64,000 bases of DNA from Tolypothrix bouteillei VB521301 (GTDB lineage: Bacteria > Cyanobacteriota > Cyanobacteriia > Cyanobacteriales > Nostocaceae): the NCBI RefSeq assembly GCF_000760695.4, contig NZ_JHEG04000001.1, forward strand, positions 430,314 through 494,313, written 5' to 3'. The translations under genes and the position numbers were made by a program. This document shows positions 34,204 through 42,591 of the stretch, in pieces. Under the pieces are notes generated by a model, which worked only from the letters and a program-made list of their open reading frames with translations, was not told where the DNA came from and searched no databases. The first letter of the stretch is position 1, and the number at the start of each line of letters is the position of its first letter.

Positions 34204-34881
34204 ATGGTTAATTTAAGTCTTATACGTTCGACCTTAATTGCAAATGCAGTTAGTATAATTAGTCTGGCAAGTCTTCTACTAGTGCCATCCCAAGCTGCTG
34301 TTATAAATGGTAATTTTGATAATGATTTGAAGAATTGGGAAGCTAAAGGTAGCGTTAATCTTATCGATGGACAAGCATTAATGTCAGCTTATGGAGATGA
34401 TGTCACAGTAGTTGAAACATTCCTAGAACTAAGCGATGGAACATTGAATGCTGTAAACAGAACCTCTGCAGCCAATGGCTCTGCAATCAAACAAACAATT
34501 ACAGTTAATGCTGGAGATATATTGAGCTTTAATTGGAAATTTCAAGGAGGAGATTATTTGCCATTTAATGATTTTTCCTTCTATTCAATTAATTCAATAG
34601 CTTATAAGCTGGCTGATATCGCGCAAGTTGGTAGTTTTGAAGAAAGCTCATCCCAGACTTTCCATACCTTCCAAACAGCAGGTACTTACACCATTGGATT
34701 TGGGGTTTTGAATGCCTTAGATACTTCGGGTACCTCATTTCTGGCAATTGATAACGTCAAAGTATCATCTACCACCACTGTTCCCGAACCCGCTTCTATA
34801 ATTGGTATTTTAACAATAAGTGCTATAAGTGGAACTTCGGCTTTAAAGCGCAAACAGCTTGTAAAAGCTAGACAAAATTGA
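34204..34881 (+). CDS. PEP-CTERM sorted exported protein
   Basis: 225 residues from the ATG at 34204 (a GTG three codons earlier is also open). Signal peptide SLASLLLVPSQA, cleavage near residue 31. The body AAVINGNFDNDLKNWEAKGSVNLIDGQALMSAYGDDVTVVETFLELSD has the jelly-roll carbohydrate-binding rhythm. The C-terminus is VPEPASIIGILTISAISG followed by KRKQ, a PEP-CTERM signal: Val-Pro-Glu-Pro, a hydrophobic segment and a basic end, which exosortase cuts. The protein is therefore anchored or released in the extracellular matrix. No exosortase gene is nearby. Confidence 0.9.
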   Translation: MVNLSLIRSTLIANAVSIISLASLLLVPSQAAVINGNFDNDLKNWEAKGSVNLIDGQALMSAYGDDVTVVETFLELSDGTLNAVNRTSAANGSAIKQTITVNAGDILSFNWKFQGGDYLPFNDFSFYSINSIAYKLADIAQVGSFEESSSQTFHTFQTAGTYTIGFGVLNALDTSGTSFLAIDNVKVSSTTTVPEPASIIGILTISAISGTSALKRKQLVKARQN

Positions 34882-34918
34882 GAAATAGGATTCTAATACA
34901 AATTTTCTATGAACATGC

Positions 34919-34952
34919 ATACAATTAGACTGCCTTCGCAGTCTAATTGTAT
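34919..34952. repeat. Perfect hairpin, CTATACA family member C
   Basis: Arms ATACAATTAGACTGC and GCAGTCTAATTGTAT (15 bp) with a CTTC loop, followed by AGCCCC as in copy B. It begins 37 bp after the PEP-CTERM stop codon and probably also serves as its terminator. Confidence 0.7.
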
Positions 34953-35409
34953 AGCCCCGCTCTTCTAAAGTGAGAGCAAGAATGTACAACTTAACATAGA
35001 ATTTGTATGAAATTAGTTTCATGAATTAAGTGATGAGAGATTTTCATGTATGTAGTCGTTTACTTGGGTTTTGTGGCATGGTATTATAGAAATTTAGTGG
35101 AAAATTGCATTATTATTATGACAACTTCTACAGGGAAGTTTCTGGCGACACATAGACTGGTATTCTCACTCTTTGTCACTAGAAGCTAACAGTTCTAGAG
35201 CTTTTTATCTCTGGTTGCGAGAGAGTTCGGAAAAGACAAGATAAAATCTTTAACTTGAGCTTTCCCCCGATTCTTGATTGAACAATTAGTAAAAAAATTA
35301 TAAATATCTAAGGAATTTTATATATAAACCTGATATTCTGTTGAGAAAATTGTTAGATATTTCTCACCAAATTTTAACAATTAGTATTTCCTGAAAGAAT
35401 TTCTGGTTT
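34953..35409. other. Intergenic region without recognised features
   Basis: 457 bp, AT-rich, between the PEP-CTERM gene and the sensor kinase. I see no ORF with protein-like content, no RNA fold and no tandem repeat. The kinase promoter must lie here. Confidence 0.4.
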
Positions 35410-36714
35410 ATGATAAAAGCCATTGAAAAGAAAACTTTACAAAATCAAATGTGGCAACGCTCTCGACAAGCGATCGCACTTTTGTCTTCTTTAAACTATC
35501 GAACTGGGGAATTAAGCAGCTATCTACATAACGTTGCTTGTGGAGTCAGTGAGTTACTGAATGTAGATTGGTCAGTCGTAACATTTTGTCAAGAAGGATT
35601 TGAAAAGGTACTGGCTAGTAGCATTGATATCGGTGAGGGCGAACACCTTTATTCACTGCATGGTTCATTAACAGGCACTGTTGTAAAAACTGGTTGCTCC
35701 CTAGTAGTGAAAGATGCAAAGGAACACCCAGAGTTTGGCGAAGCTCCAGAAGGTTATAACGCTTATTTAGGTATACCGTTGCGAACTGCTGAAGGCGAAG
35801 TCATTGGTACGATTTGCTCTTTCCATCAGCAACCGCGAGAGTTTAGCGAGGAAGAGATTCAGTTAGGCGAACTGTTTGCTGAACGTGCTGCTACAGCAAT
35901 CGATAATTATCATTTGTACAAACAACAATGCCAATTTAACCAGATTCTGGAGGCTGAAGTACAAAAACGTACAGAAGAATTACGGACAGCACAAGCCAAG
36001 CTTGTAGAACAGGAACGCCTAGCAGCCATTGGTGAATTTGCGGCAATGATTGTTCATGAAATTCGTAACCCATTGACTACAACGATCTTAGGATTGAAGT
36101 ATTTCCAAAAAACCGTTTTAACTGAATCCGCCAAAGAGCGATTATCATTGTCGCTCAATGAAGCCAGTCGATTAGACAATCTGCTGAGTGAAATTTTGCT
36201 TTATGCCAAACCCCAGGTGTTGCAACTGTGTGAATTGGATGTAGATCGATTCATGAGTGAGTTGCTCAATGACATGAGCGAGATGCAAGAAGCCGTTGCA
36301 CGAAAAATTGAATTGATCCCTGTATCAGTTCCAGTCAAGATTTTGGGAGACAAAGATAAACTCAAACAAGTTTTTATTAATATTGTCCGTAATGCCTGTG
36401 AAGCAGTTTCCCCAGGAGACGCCATTAAATGGGAAGTAGACATTTCCGATCCAGAGCAAGTTTGCATCAATGTTTGCAATAAGGGTCAACCAATTCCCCC
36501 AGAAGTTTTGTCAAAACTAACTCAGCCATTCTTCTCTACAAAACCAAGTGGGACTGGTCTAGGGCTGGCTATCACCAAACGCATAGTTAATGCTCATGGA
36601 GGAGAATTATTTATTCACTCTGATACAACAGGTACTACAGTCAGCGTGCAATTACCCAGAATTCATCTTTTGGACTTTGGACAAAAAAATCACAATCTAT
36701 CCGTTTTTATTTAG
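35410..36714 (+). CDS. GAF-domain sensor histidine kinase
   Basis: 434 residues. A GAF domain covers about 35-175 (SSYLHNVACGVSELLNVDWSVVTFC...GSLTGTVVKTGCSLVVKDAKEHPEF...YLGIPLRTAEGEVIGTICSF). A helical linker leads to the dimerisation helix with the phospho-His in MIVHEIRNPLTTTILG, then the ATPase: N box FINIVRNACEAV, G1 NKGQPI, F box QPFFSTKPSGTGLGLAITKRIV. The GAF lacks the Cys of phytochromes and probably binds a small ligand. No response regulator gene is adjacent, so it signals to a distant partner. Confidence 0.9.
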   Translation: MIKAIEKKTLQNQMWQRSRQAIALLSSLNYRTGELSSYLHNVACGVSELLNVDWSVVTFCQEGFEKVLASSIDIGEGEHLYSLHGSLTGTVVKTGCSLVVKDAKEHPEFGEAPEGYNAYLGIPLRTAEGEVIGTICSFHQQPREFSEEEIQLGELFAERAATAIDNYHLYKQQCQFNQILEAEVQKRTEELRTAQAKLVEQERLAAIGEFAAMIVHEIRNPLTTTILGLKYFQKTVLTESAKERLSLSLNEASRLDNLLSEILLYAKPQVLQLCELDVDRFMSELLNDMSEMQEAVARKIELIPVSVPVKILGDKDKLKQVFINIVRNACEAVSPGDAIKWEVDISDPEQVCINVCNKGQPIPPEVLSKLTQPFFSTKPSGTGLGLAITKRIVNAHGGELFIHSDTTGTTVSVQLPRIHLLDFGQKNHNLSVFI

Positions 36715-36873
36715 TATCAAATCAAACTAAACTTGAGAGCGTTAATGTAAAAAAATGTAGGGGATGATCGGCGATCGCACTCAAGAAACCCAGGTAAAAA
36801 TTTTTTTATGTATGTTGTTGTCTATATGTTGTAAGCCGAGCAGCGAAGCTTATCGCCCTGATTCGTGTAACAA

Positions 36874-37491
36874 TTAATCCCACCTGCGTAACTTTTGGTG
36901 TACGGTAGCTAAGTGCCACATATAATCGTCAATTTTATAACTAACTGCTTGAGTCATATATTGCCGTGCTTGTTCTAGTTGACTCTCTACTTCAAAATAC
37001 AAACTAAGATAAAGATAACTATAAAACGATTGACGCCGATCGTTAGAAGCGCCAACAGCCAGGACATCATCAACAGAGCAGTGACCGGCATAAAAATCGT
37101 AAACTCGCCGCATGACAAACCGGGAATCGTTTCTGACTTCTAACAAAGACTGTCGTGCTTGTGTGGGACCGTGAAGGCGAGCAATGCAAAGGTAGCGCCA
37201 AACGGTTTCTTCCACATCGTGAGAGTTAATAGTTAAGTCTATCTCAAATTGTTTTGCCCCCTCAGCAAATCGTTCGGCGTAGTAGTACGACAATCCTCTT
37301 TGCCACAAGTAGGGTGTTAAGCGTGGGTCTAGTTTTTCAGCTGTATCAAAGTCAGCGATGGATTCATGAATGTTACCTAACTTGAAATGAACCATTCCCC
37401 GATATATGTAGGCTTTGGGGTCATGAGGATGACTGGAGATAACATTATTCCAACGAATTAGCTCTTGTTCTAGAAGATTGCTCGAATTCAT
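36874..37491 (-). CDS. Tetratricopeptide repeat (TPR) protein
   Basis: 205 residues from the ATG at 37491. TPR units are visible at about residues 10-120: DPKAYIYRGMVHFKLGNIHESIADFDTAEKLDPRLTPYLWQRGLSYYYAERFAEGAKQFEIDLTINSHDVEETVWRYLCIARLHG. The C-terminal helix set ...FEVESQLEQARQYMTQAVSYKIDDYMWHLATVHQKLRRWD is conserved in cyanobacteria. A protein-interaction role is expected. It follows the ATP-grasp gene by 42 bp on the same strand and may be cotranscribed with it. Confidence 0.75.
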   Translation of the reverse strand: MNSSNLLEQELIRWNNVISSHPHDPKAYIYRGMVHFKLGNIHESIADFDTAEKLDPRLTPYLWQRGLSYYYAERFAEGAKQFEIDLTINSHDVEETVWRYLCIARLHGPTQARQSLLEVRNDSRFVMRRVYDFYAGHCSVDDVLAVGASNDRRQSFYSYLYLSLYFEVESQLEQARQYMTQAVSYKIDDYMWHLATVHQKLRRWD

Positions 37492-37539
37492 TATCAATAT
37501 TTTTATAAATAGTACTGCCTGAAAAATGGCAAAGTCAGG

Positions 37540-38703
37540 CTATTTACATAGAAAACTGTCAAAGTCAAGATGAAGATAAGAAAGAACATCTTCAAGTCTT
37601 TCTGCAACAATATGCGCCACTCCAAAAAATGGAGTTATTGCAGGATTGCTTGGTATATAATTGAGCAACTTATTTCCAAAAGTTTTGCGAAAAGACTCTT
37701 CATCTATCGAATATTTTCCAGTCTCATAATGCGGTGGCAAACTGCCAAGAACAAAGGCATAAATATTGGAAGAATCTTCTTCAGCTAGCAAAGAATCCCA
37801 ATCCGGGCTTCGATCTGTGAAGAAAAGTTCGTAAGGATTGAAATTAAAAGTATACTCTGTCAAATCTGGGAGAGCAACTTGCCCAAAACGCAGTGGGTTT
37901 AACTCAATGGGAAAAAGACTGCCGTCACTGTACCTTCTAAACTCAAAATGGAATGGGAAGCGATGCAAATCGAGCTTGGTTCCGATCTTATCCATAAGGC
38001 GAGTAAGAGGTTCTAGTGTCTGAGCTACAACTTGCCTTGATGTATAGTAGAGAGTATCACTCACATCTGATTCCGAGGCGAAAGGATGGTGATACACCCC
38101 AGTTATGACTGTTCTGCCGTTTGCATCCCAGAAGCCATCGCAAGCAAATTCCTCGCCTTCTACGAACTCTTCCACCAGAAAACGCGAACTGCTTAGCATA
38201 GCGGAATTCATAGACTTTGTAGCCCTGTCGATATCCTGAAGAACCGAATCTACTGTGCGAGCCCACTCTTGTTGTCCTCGCACTGTGCGAATACCTATGG
38301 AGGCGGTTCCTAAAGAAGGTTTGAGTACCACTGCTTTAATTTCCTGTGGTAGCTGAAAGTCTTGCAGAGTTTCTCTTGTTAACTCTACGTAGAATAAATC
38401 GGGATGTGATTCTTTGAGGAGTTCTCGGAAAGCCGCTTTGTCTTTAAAGACATTCACTTGAGACAACTGTGTGTGTGAAAGATTTTGGAGAATGAAACAG
38501 AGGCTTGCTTCCCAGTTCATTATGACCGCAGTGTCTCTGTTTGCTACCAAAGACTTTGCTTCTGTATCTTCAAGTGTAGGAATTGTCTCTGGTAGAGGCG
38601 GTGTTGGTGGTTGGACATACACGGGAATTGCATATTTTTGCACGGCGCGTAGCAATGAGGGAGAAAGAACGGGTCCGGAGATCAAACAGCAATTTAAGCT
38701 CAT
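37540..38703 (-). CDS. ATP-grasp domain protein, amide or peptide ligase-like
   Basis: 387 residues. A Rossmann-like N-terminus (CLISGPVLSPSLLRAVQKYAIPVYVQ) precedes the ATP-grasp core: FKDKAAFRELLKESHP, VVLKPSLGTASIGIRTVRG (glycine loop), LVEEFVEGEEFACDGFW and the metal site FPFHFEFRRYSDGSLFPIELNPLRFG with Glu-x-Asn. It should couple a carboxylate to an amine or thiol with ATP cleavage; the substrate is unknown. Its start ATG overlaps the helicase stop as ATGA, so the two are translationally coupled. Confidence 0.82.
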   Translation of the reverse strand: MSLNCCLISGPVLSPSLLRAVQKYAIPVYVQPPTPPLPETIPTLEDTEAKSLVANRDTAVIMNWEASLCFILQNLSHTQLSQVNVFKDKAAFRELLKESHPDLFYVELTRETLQDFQLPQEIKAVVLKPSLGTASIGIRTVRGQQEWARTVDSVLQDIDRATKSMNSAMLSSSRFLVEEFVEGEEFACDGFWDANGRTVITGVYHHPFASESDVSDTLYYTSRQVVAQTLEPLTRLMDKIGTKLDLHRFPFHFEFRRYSDGSLFPIELNPLRFGQVALPDLTEYTFNFNPYELFFTDRSPDWDSLLAEEDSSNIYAFVLGSLPPHYETGKYSIDEESFRKTFGNKLLNYIPSNPAITPFFGVAHIVAERLEDVLSYLHLDFDSFLCK

Positions 38704-40214
38704 ATATCCAATAAACCGTAGCGCTTTTGTAAATTGAGCAACTTCATTCTGGCTTCACCTGCATTATCGGCTAGATCGGCAAATTCAACAAATCTCAGTA
38801 ATTCCTTCCGCAGTAAATTTCGCTCAACTTCTAAAGTATTCCTATCGAGATCTGGTGGTAAAACGATCGTGTCAAATATGGTTGCGCGTTCTTTACCGGG
38901 ATGGGGGCGTAAAACGCGTCCGCGTCTTTGGATAAACTGGCGGGGATTAGCCGAACTTGCCAAAATCACAGCAGTTTGAATCGCGGGAATATCAACTCCT
39001 TCATCCAAACAGCGAATGGCGACTAAACCTTGTAATTCACCACTTTCAAATTGACGGCGCAAAGCTTCTCTTTCTGCTAATGGTGTTTGGGCAGTATAAG
39101 TACTTATTCTGTAACCCAACTCCGTACCCAGTATTTTGGCGACGGCTTTCACTTGATGTAAATCGGAACGTTGAGTGACGTCTTGGGAACCATCGCTGCA
39201 ATAAAAGAGGGTATGGGTGGTGTCCCGGCGATGTTGCATGAGTTCGCGCAAAGCGTGTAACTTATTTTCAGCAGCACCGACTAACCTCGCTCTTTGCATT
39301 AACAAGGGTTTTAAGTCTTCGTTGTCTTCAAAATTTCCTAGAGCAACACTTTCCCGTTCTCGATACAGGAGCGCTCGTCCAATTTTTTGTGTGAGTTTTG
39401 CATATGCACGGCTTTCTGTTTCAGTTAATTCTACAAGTACGGGATAATAGAGATAGTGAACAAGCGCACGTTGGGCGATCGCATCTCGTAAGGTAAACTC
39501 TGGTTGCAGAACAGCTCCAAAATACCCCAAGATAGATTGGGTTCCATCTTCATCAAAATATCTCTCTGGTGTAGCAGACAAAGCCAGTCGCAACCCGAGG
39601 CGTCGGGGTAAACTTTCTTCTAATCTGGGTGCTCCGAGATTGTGTGCTTCATCTCCTACAATCAAAGTTCTTTCGGGAAAGTACTTGAGTTGAGATTGAA
39701 AGCCATCGCCAATGAGAGTAGAGTTGCTGGTAATAATTGTGAGAAATGGTTGAGAACCAGAACGGACGTTATAGAGTTGTGTGGAGAGTTGGCTTTGCCA
39801 ATTGCGTATACTCTCGAAGGCGAGAATGGGTTGCAAATTAAATTTTTCACATTCTCGCGCCCATTGAGTGACAAGATGGCGGTACGGGCAAATAACTAAC
39901 ACGGCTTGCAAGTTAATTTGCTTGTAGAGTTCGCAAACAATGGCAAGTGCAGTGATTGTCTTTCCACTACCAGTTGCCATTTTCAAGGTTCCCCTACCAT
40001 TGTTAGCAAACCAATTGTCAATCGCTTGTCGCTGATATCCCCGCAATTCGATGGATACCGGCATTTTAGGACATCCCGGTAATGATGGTTGCTGTGTTTG
40101 ATATTTGCTTTTGTTTTCACCTACAAATGGTGGTTTGAGGAGATATGTTGCTAAATGAGTCTCCTCTACCGTGTTGGAAGTTGGCAGTTGGACGCGCTTG
40201 TTTAACAAGTACAT
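38700..40214 (-). CDS. Superfamily II DNA helicase (XPB/ERCC3-like, possible restriction-type helicase)
   Basis: 504 residues. All SF2 motifs are present: Q-like IELRGYQRQAIDNW, I GTLKMATGSGKTITALAIV, Ia CPYRHLVTQW, II VGDEAHNLG (DEAH), III LALSATPERYF, V VAIRCLDEGVDIPA and VI RQFIQRRGRVLRPHPGKE. The first 50 residues before MPVSIELRGYQ are less conserved; a later start is possible. Similar proteins are annotated in cyanobacteria as phosphorothioation-system restriction helicases, but no dnd genes are nearby and I treat the role as unknown DNA repair or defence. Last gene of a coupled pair with the ATP-grasp gene. Confidence 0.85.
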   Translation of the reverse strand: MYLLNKRVQLPTSNTVEETHLATYLLKPPFVGENKSKYQTQQPSLPGCPKMPVSIELRGYQRQAIDNWFANNGRGTLKMATGSGKTITALAIVCELYKQINLQAVLVICPYRHLVTQWARECEKFNLQPILAFESIRNWQSQLSTQLYNVRSGSQPFLTIITSNSTLIGDGFQSQLKYFPERTLIVGDEAHNLGAPRLEESLPRRLGLRLALSATPERYFDEDGTQSILGYFGAVLQPEFTLRDAIAQRALVHYLYYPVLVELTETESRAYAKLTQKIGRALLYRERESVALGNFEDNEDLKPLLMQRARLVGAAENKLHALRELMQHRRDTTHTLFYCSDGSQDVTQRSDLHQVKAVAKILGTELGYRISTYTAQTPLAEREALRRQFESGELQGLVAIRCLDEGVDIPAIQTAVILASSANPRQFIQRRGRVLRPHPGKERATIFDTIVLPPDLDRNTLEVERNLLRKELLRFVEFADLADNAGEARMKLLNLQKRYGLLDI

Positions 40215-40252
40215 ATGCTATTGGTAAGTCGTGAGTGGAAAAAATGTTCAAG

Positions 40253-40310
40253 TATAAAGTATGAAGGATGAAAAATTCAGTTCATCCTTCATCCTTCATC
40301 CTTCATACTT
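40253..40310. repeat. Heptamer TTCATCC array forming a hairpin downstream of lexA
   Basis: Three TTCATCC copies and one TTCATAC (40281-40308) pair with AAGTATGAAGGATGAA at 40256-40271. Located 8 bp after the lexA stop, so it can fold in the lexA transcript and act as terminator; it also fits the window's 7-bp tandem repeats. Confidence 0.6.
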
Positions 40311-40317
40311 TTCTTTG

Positions 40318-40923
40318 TTAGTTGTAATTGCGCCAGATGGCGACTAGGGAACCTTGCACTTGTACTTGAAAAGCGTTGACCTCTATGGGATCGTATTTGG
40401 GATTTGCGGCTTTAAGGGTGACGCGATCGCCTTCACGATAGAATCGTTTTAAAGTTGCACCATATCCATCAACTCTGGCGGCAACAATCGTGCCATTTTT
40501 GAGGTGATCTGGTTCTGGTACGGGACGCAAAAACACCAAATCTCCATCAACGATAGAGTCCTCGATCATACTGTCACCTGTTACCCGCAAAGCATAAGTT
40601 TTCGCAGGTAACGTCATACTGGTGAGGTCTATATACTCTTCCGCTTCTGTGACTGGTTCTATCAAACCCCCTGCGGCAATTTCACCCAAAATGGGAACAC
40701 CTAGCTTTAACGGTCGCAAAATTCTAATAGTTCGCGCCTTACCTTCATTCCATTCAATGTACCCTTTGGTACGTAAATGTTCTAAGCGACTTTGAATGGG
40801 TGCAGGGGATTTTAAATTCATAGCCTGCATCATTTGTCGGATAGAAGGTGAATGCTGGTGCAATCGTATATATTCTGCCAGCCATTCGTAAAGTTCTCTT
40901 TGAGCTTCTGTGAGACGTTCCAT
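40318..40923 (-). CDS. lexA: LexA repressor
   Basis: 201 residues from the ATG at 40923; the upstream ATG would add 8 residues. Winged helix-turn-helix MERLTEAQRELYEWLAEYIRLHQHSPSIRQMMQAMNLKSPAPIQSRLEHLRTKGYIEW, self-cleavage site Ala84-Gly85 in EIAAGGLIEP, catalytic Ser118 (GDSMIEDS) and Lys159 (GATLKRFY). The protease residues are intact, so RecA-stimulated self-cleavage is possible, unlike the LexA of some unicellular cyanobacteria. A matching LexA box lies in its own promoter. Confidence 0.96.
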   Translation of the reverse strand: MERLTEAQRELYEWLAEYIRLHQHSPSIRQMMQAMNLKSPAPIQSRLEHLRTKGYIEWNEGKARTIRILRPLKLGVPILGEIAAGGLIEPVTEAEEYIDLTSMTLPAKTYALRVTGDSMIEDSIVDGDLVFLRPVPEPDHLKNGTIVAARVDGYGATLKRFYREGDRVTLKAANPKYDPIEVNAFQVQVQGSLVAIWRNYN

Positions 40924-40955
40924 AATTTTGAAAACAGGAAAATACAAATGTTCCT

Positions 40956-40969
40956 AGAACATTAGTACT
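40956..40969 (-). promoter_or_regulatory. LexA box in the lexA promoter
   Basis: On the minus strand AGTACTAATGTTCT fits the cyanobacterial consensus RGTACNNNDGTWCB at every position and lies 33-46 bp upstream of the lexA start. Overlapping AATGTTC...GAACATT adds a second inverted repeat. It indicates autoregulation. Confidence 0.75.
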
Positions 40970-41124
40970 ACAAAAAACATCTTTATGCACTATTTATTTA
41001 GAATATTTTGGATTTTTTATTAAAAAATTTTGGAATTGGGTGAGAAAAGAGGAGTGAAGAGAGAGGGATAAATACTCACAATTTCAATTTTACAACCTCT
41101 CACTCAGAAACTCCTACTTCTTTT

Positions 41125-42051
41125 TTATATTTCTTCTGCTCCTAAAAGACTTGCAAGCAAAGCTTTTTGGATGTGCATTCGATTTTCTGCCTGGTTCCAA
41201 ATTTGCGACTGAGAACCTTCCATGACTTCGTCAGTGATTTCTTCACCGCGATGTGCTGGTAAACAGTGTAAAACAATTGCATTGGGATCGGCAAGACTTA
41301 ACAGGCGATCGTTAACTTGGTAAGGTTGAAAAACTGGCAATCGGTCATTTGCTTCTTCTTCTTGTCCCATACTTGCCCAAACATCGGTGTAAATAACATG
41401 AGCACCTTTTGTTCCTGCTTCGGGGTCGTGAGTTAGCAATACCTCAGTTTTTCCACCAGCAATTGAGCGTGCTGTTTCTAGAATTGCTGCATTTGGTTCA
41501 AATCCATTGGGTGTGGCGACTCTTACATTCATTCCCACCAAAGCACAGCCCAGTAACAAAGAATTTGCCACATTATTCCCATCTCCAACATAAGTTAAGG
41601 TTAAACCCGTGCAGGAGCCAAAGCATTCTTGGACTGTCATCAAATCAGCCAATACCTGACAGGGATGTTCCAAATCAGTGAGGGCATTAATGACGGGAAT
41701 TTGAGCGTAATTAGCAAAAATTTCTAATTCCTGCTGTGCAAAGGTACGAATTGCCAAAATATCTAGATATCTATCTAAAACTCGTGCCGTATCTTGCACG
41801 GGTTCTCCACGACTGACTTGTGTAACATTGGGATTTAAATCGATGACTTGTCCGCCAAGTTGATACATCGCAACAGTAAAACTGACTCTCGTTCGAGTAG
41901 ATGCTTTGGAGAACAGCAAACCCAATACTTTATTGCATCGCAATCTCAACTGTTGCGACTTTAGCTGGCTTGCCATCTGCAAAAGTTCTTGAACTTCCGT
42001 GGGACTGAAGTCTGCCAAACTTAATAAATCTCGTCCTTTCAACCCTGCCAT
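41125..42051 (-). CDS. argF: Ornithine carbamoyltransferase
   Basis: 308 residues from the ATG at 42051, chosen over one 8 codons earlier because the family begins with KGRDLLSLADF. It makes citrulline from ornithine and carbamoyl phosphate in arginine synthesis. Carbamoyl phosphate loop FSKASTRTRVSFTVA (STRTR), HPCQVLADLMTVQE, DGNNVANSL, and the ornithine motif VLHCLPAHRGEEITDEV (HCLP) are intact. Convergent with nothing; the tRNA-Thr gene starts 187 bp upstream on the other strand. Confidence 0.97.
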   Translation of the reverse strand: MAGLKGRDLLSLADFSPTEVQELLQMASQLKSQQLRLRCNKVLGLLFSKASTRTRVSFTVAMYQLGGQVIDLNPNVTQVSRGEPVQDTARVLDRYLDILAIRTFAQQELEIFANYAQIPVINALTDLEHPCQVLADLMTVQECFGSCTGLTLTYVGDGNNVANSLLLGCALVGMNVRVATPNGFEPNAAILETARSIAGGKTEVLLTHDPEAGTKGAHVIYTDVWASMGQEEEANDRLPVFQPYQVNDRLLSLADPNAIVLHCLPAHRGEEITDEVMEGSQSQIWNQAENRMHIQKALLASLLGAEEI

Positions 42052-42237
42052 GCTTGTTGATGTGCGATCGAACAATCTTTTATTTTCGTTCTTTTACCCA
42101 ACCTTGTCCAAAAAAAATTTGGATAAATATATTTTTGGGCGATCGCTTGCATAACAAGGATACCTATGCTATATTGTTTGACTAGTGCAATGCCTGAAAG
42201 CAGTAAACCTTATGGTTGTTGTGAAAGGTGTAAGAGT

Positions 42238-42309
42238 GCCAGCATAGCACAGTGGTAGTGCATCCGACTTGTAATCGGAAGGTCGTCGGTTCAAATCCGA
42301 CTGCTGGCT
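42238..42309 (+). tRNA. tRNA-Thr (anticodon TGT)
   Basis: 72 nt cloverleaf: acceptor GCCAGCA/TGCTGGC, D stem GCAC/GTGC, anticodon stem TCCGA/TCGGA with loop CTTGTAA, T stem GTCGG/CCGAC with TTCAAAT loop, discriminator T. CCA is not encoded. The T arm contains the protospacer of the neighbouring delocalized crRNA, so this gene is the attachment target of a Tn7-like element. Confidence 0.97.
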
Positions 42310-42344
42310 TTGAATGCCAGTTTGTACATCGTCGTTTAGTCAAG

Positions 42345-42427
42345 TGTACATTCACAAATTAAATGTCGTTGTTCACAAATTCATGTCGCAAAAGCATTCT
42401 CCATAACTGTTCACAAATTAAATGTCG
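42345..42427 (+). repeat. Target-proximal transposon end with three TnsB-type sites
   Basis: TGTACA then site 1 TTCACAAATTAAATGTCG (42351-42368), site 2 TTCACAAATTCATGTCG (42372-42388) and site 3 TTCACAAATTAAATGTCG (42410-42427). Spacing is 3 bp then 21 bp, the irregular arrangement known at Tn7-like ends. By analogy with described V-K elements the end nearest the protospacer is the left end. Confidence 0.8.
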
Positions 42428-42536
42428 CTAAGTTTGATTTTGATTTAACTGCCCAAGAAACCATAGCAAAATTGCTACAAGTAAAGGTTGAGCTTCACCT
42501 AATATCTTAAAACCTTAAATAAGGTAGTGCAAACCA

Positions 42537-42591
42537 AGCAGGCGGATTTGAACCCTTTCAACCCATCCAAATTTAAATCAATCCCAGTTTG
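42537..42591 (-). ncRNA. Delocalized crRNA targeting the T-arm of tRNA-Thr
   Basis: On the minus strand the sequence GGATGGGTTGAAAG (complement of 42555-42568) has the GGGTTGAAAG 3' end typical of Cas12k repeats. The spacer that follows starts GGTTCAAATCCGCCTGCT (complement of 42554 downward). The tRNA-Thr T arm from 42288 reads GGTTCAAATCCGACTGCT: 12 identical bases, one mismatch, then 5 more. A GTC stands immediately before it (42285-42287), matching the GTN PAM. The upper limit 42591 assumes a 37-nt repeat, whose 5' half is degenerate. Confidence 0.75.
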
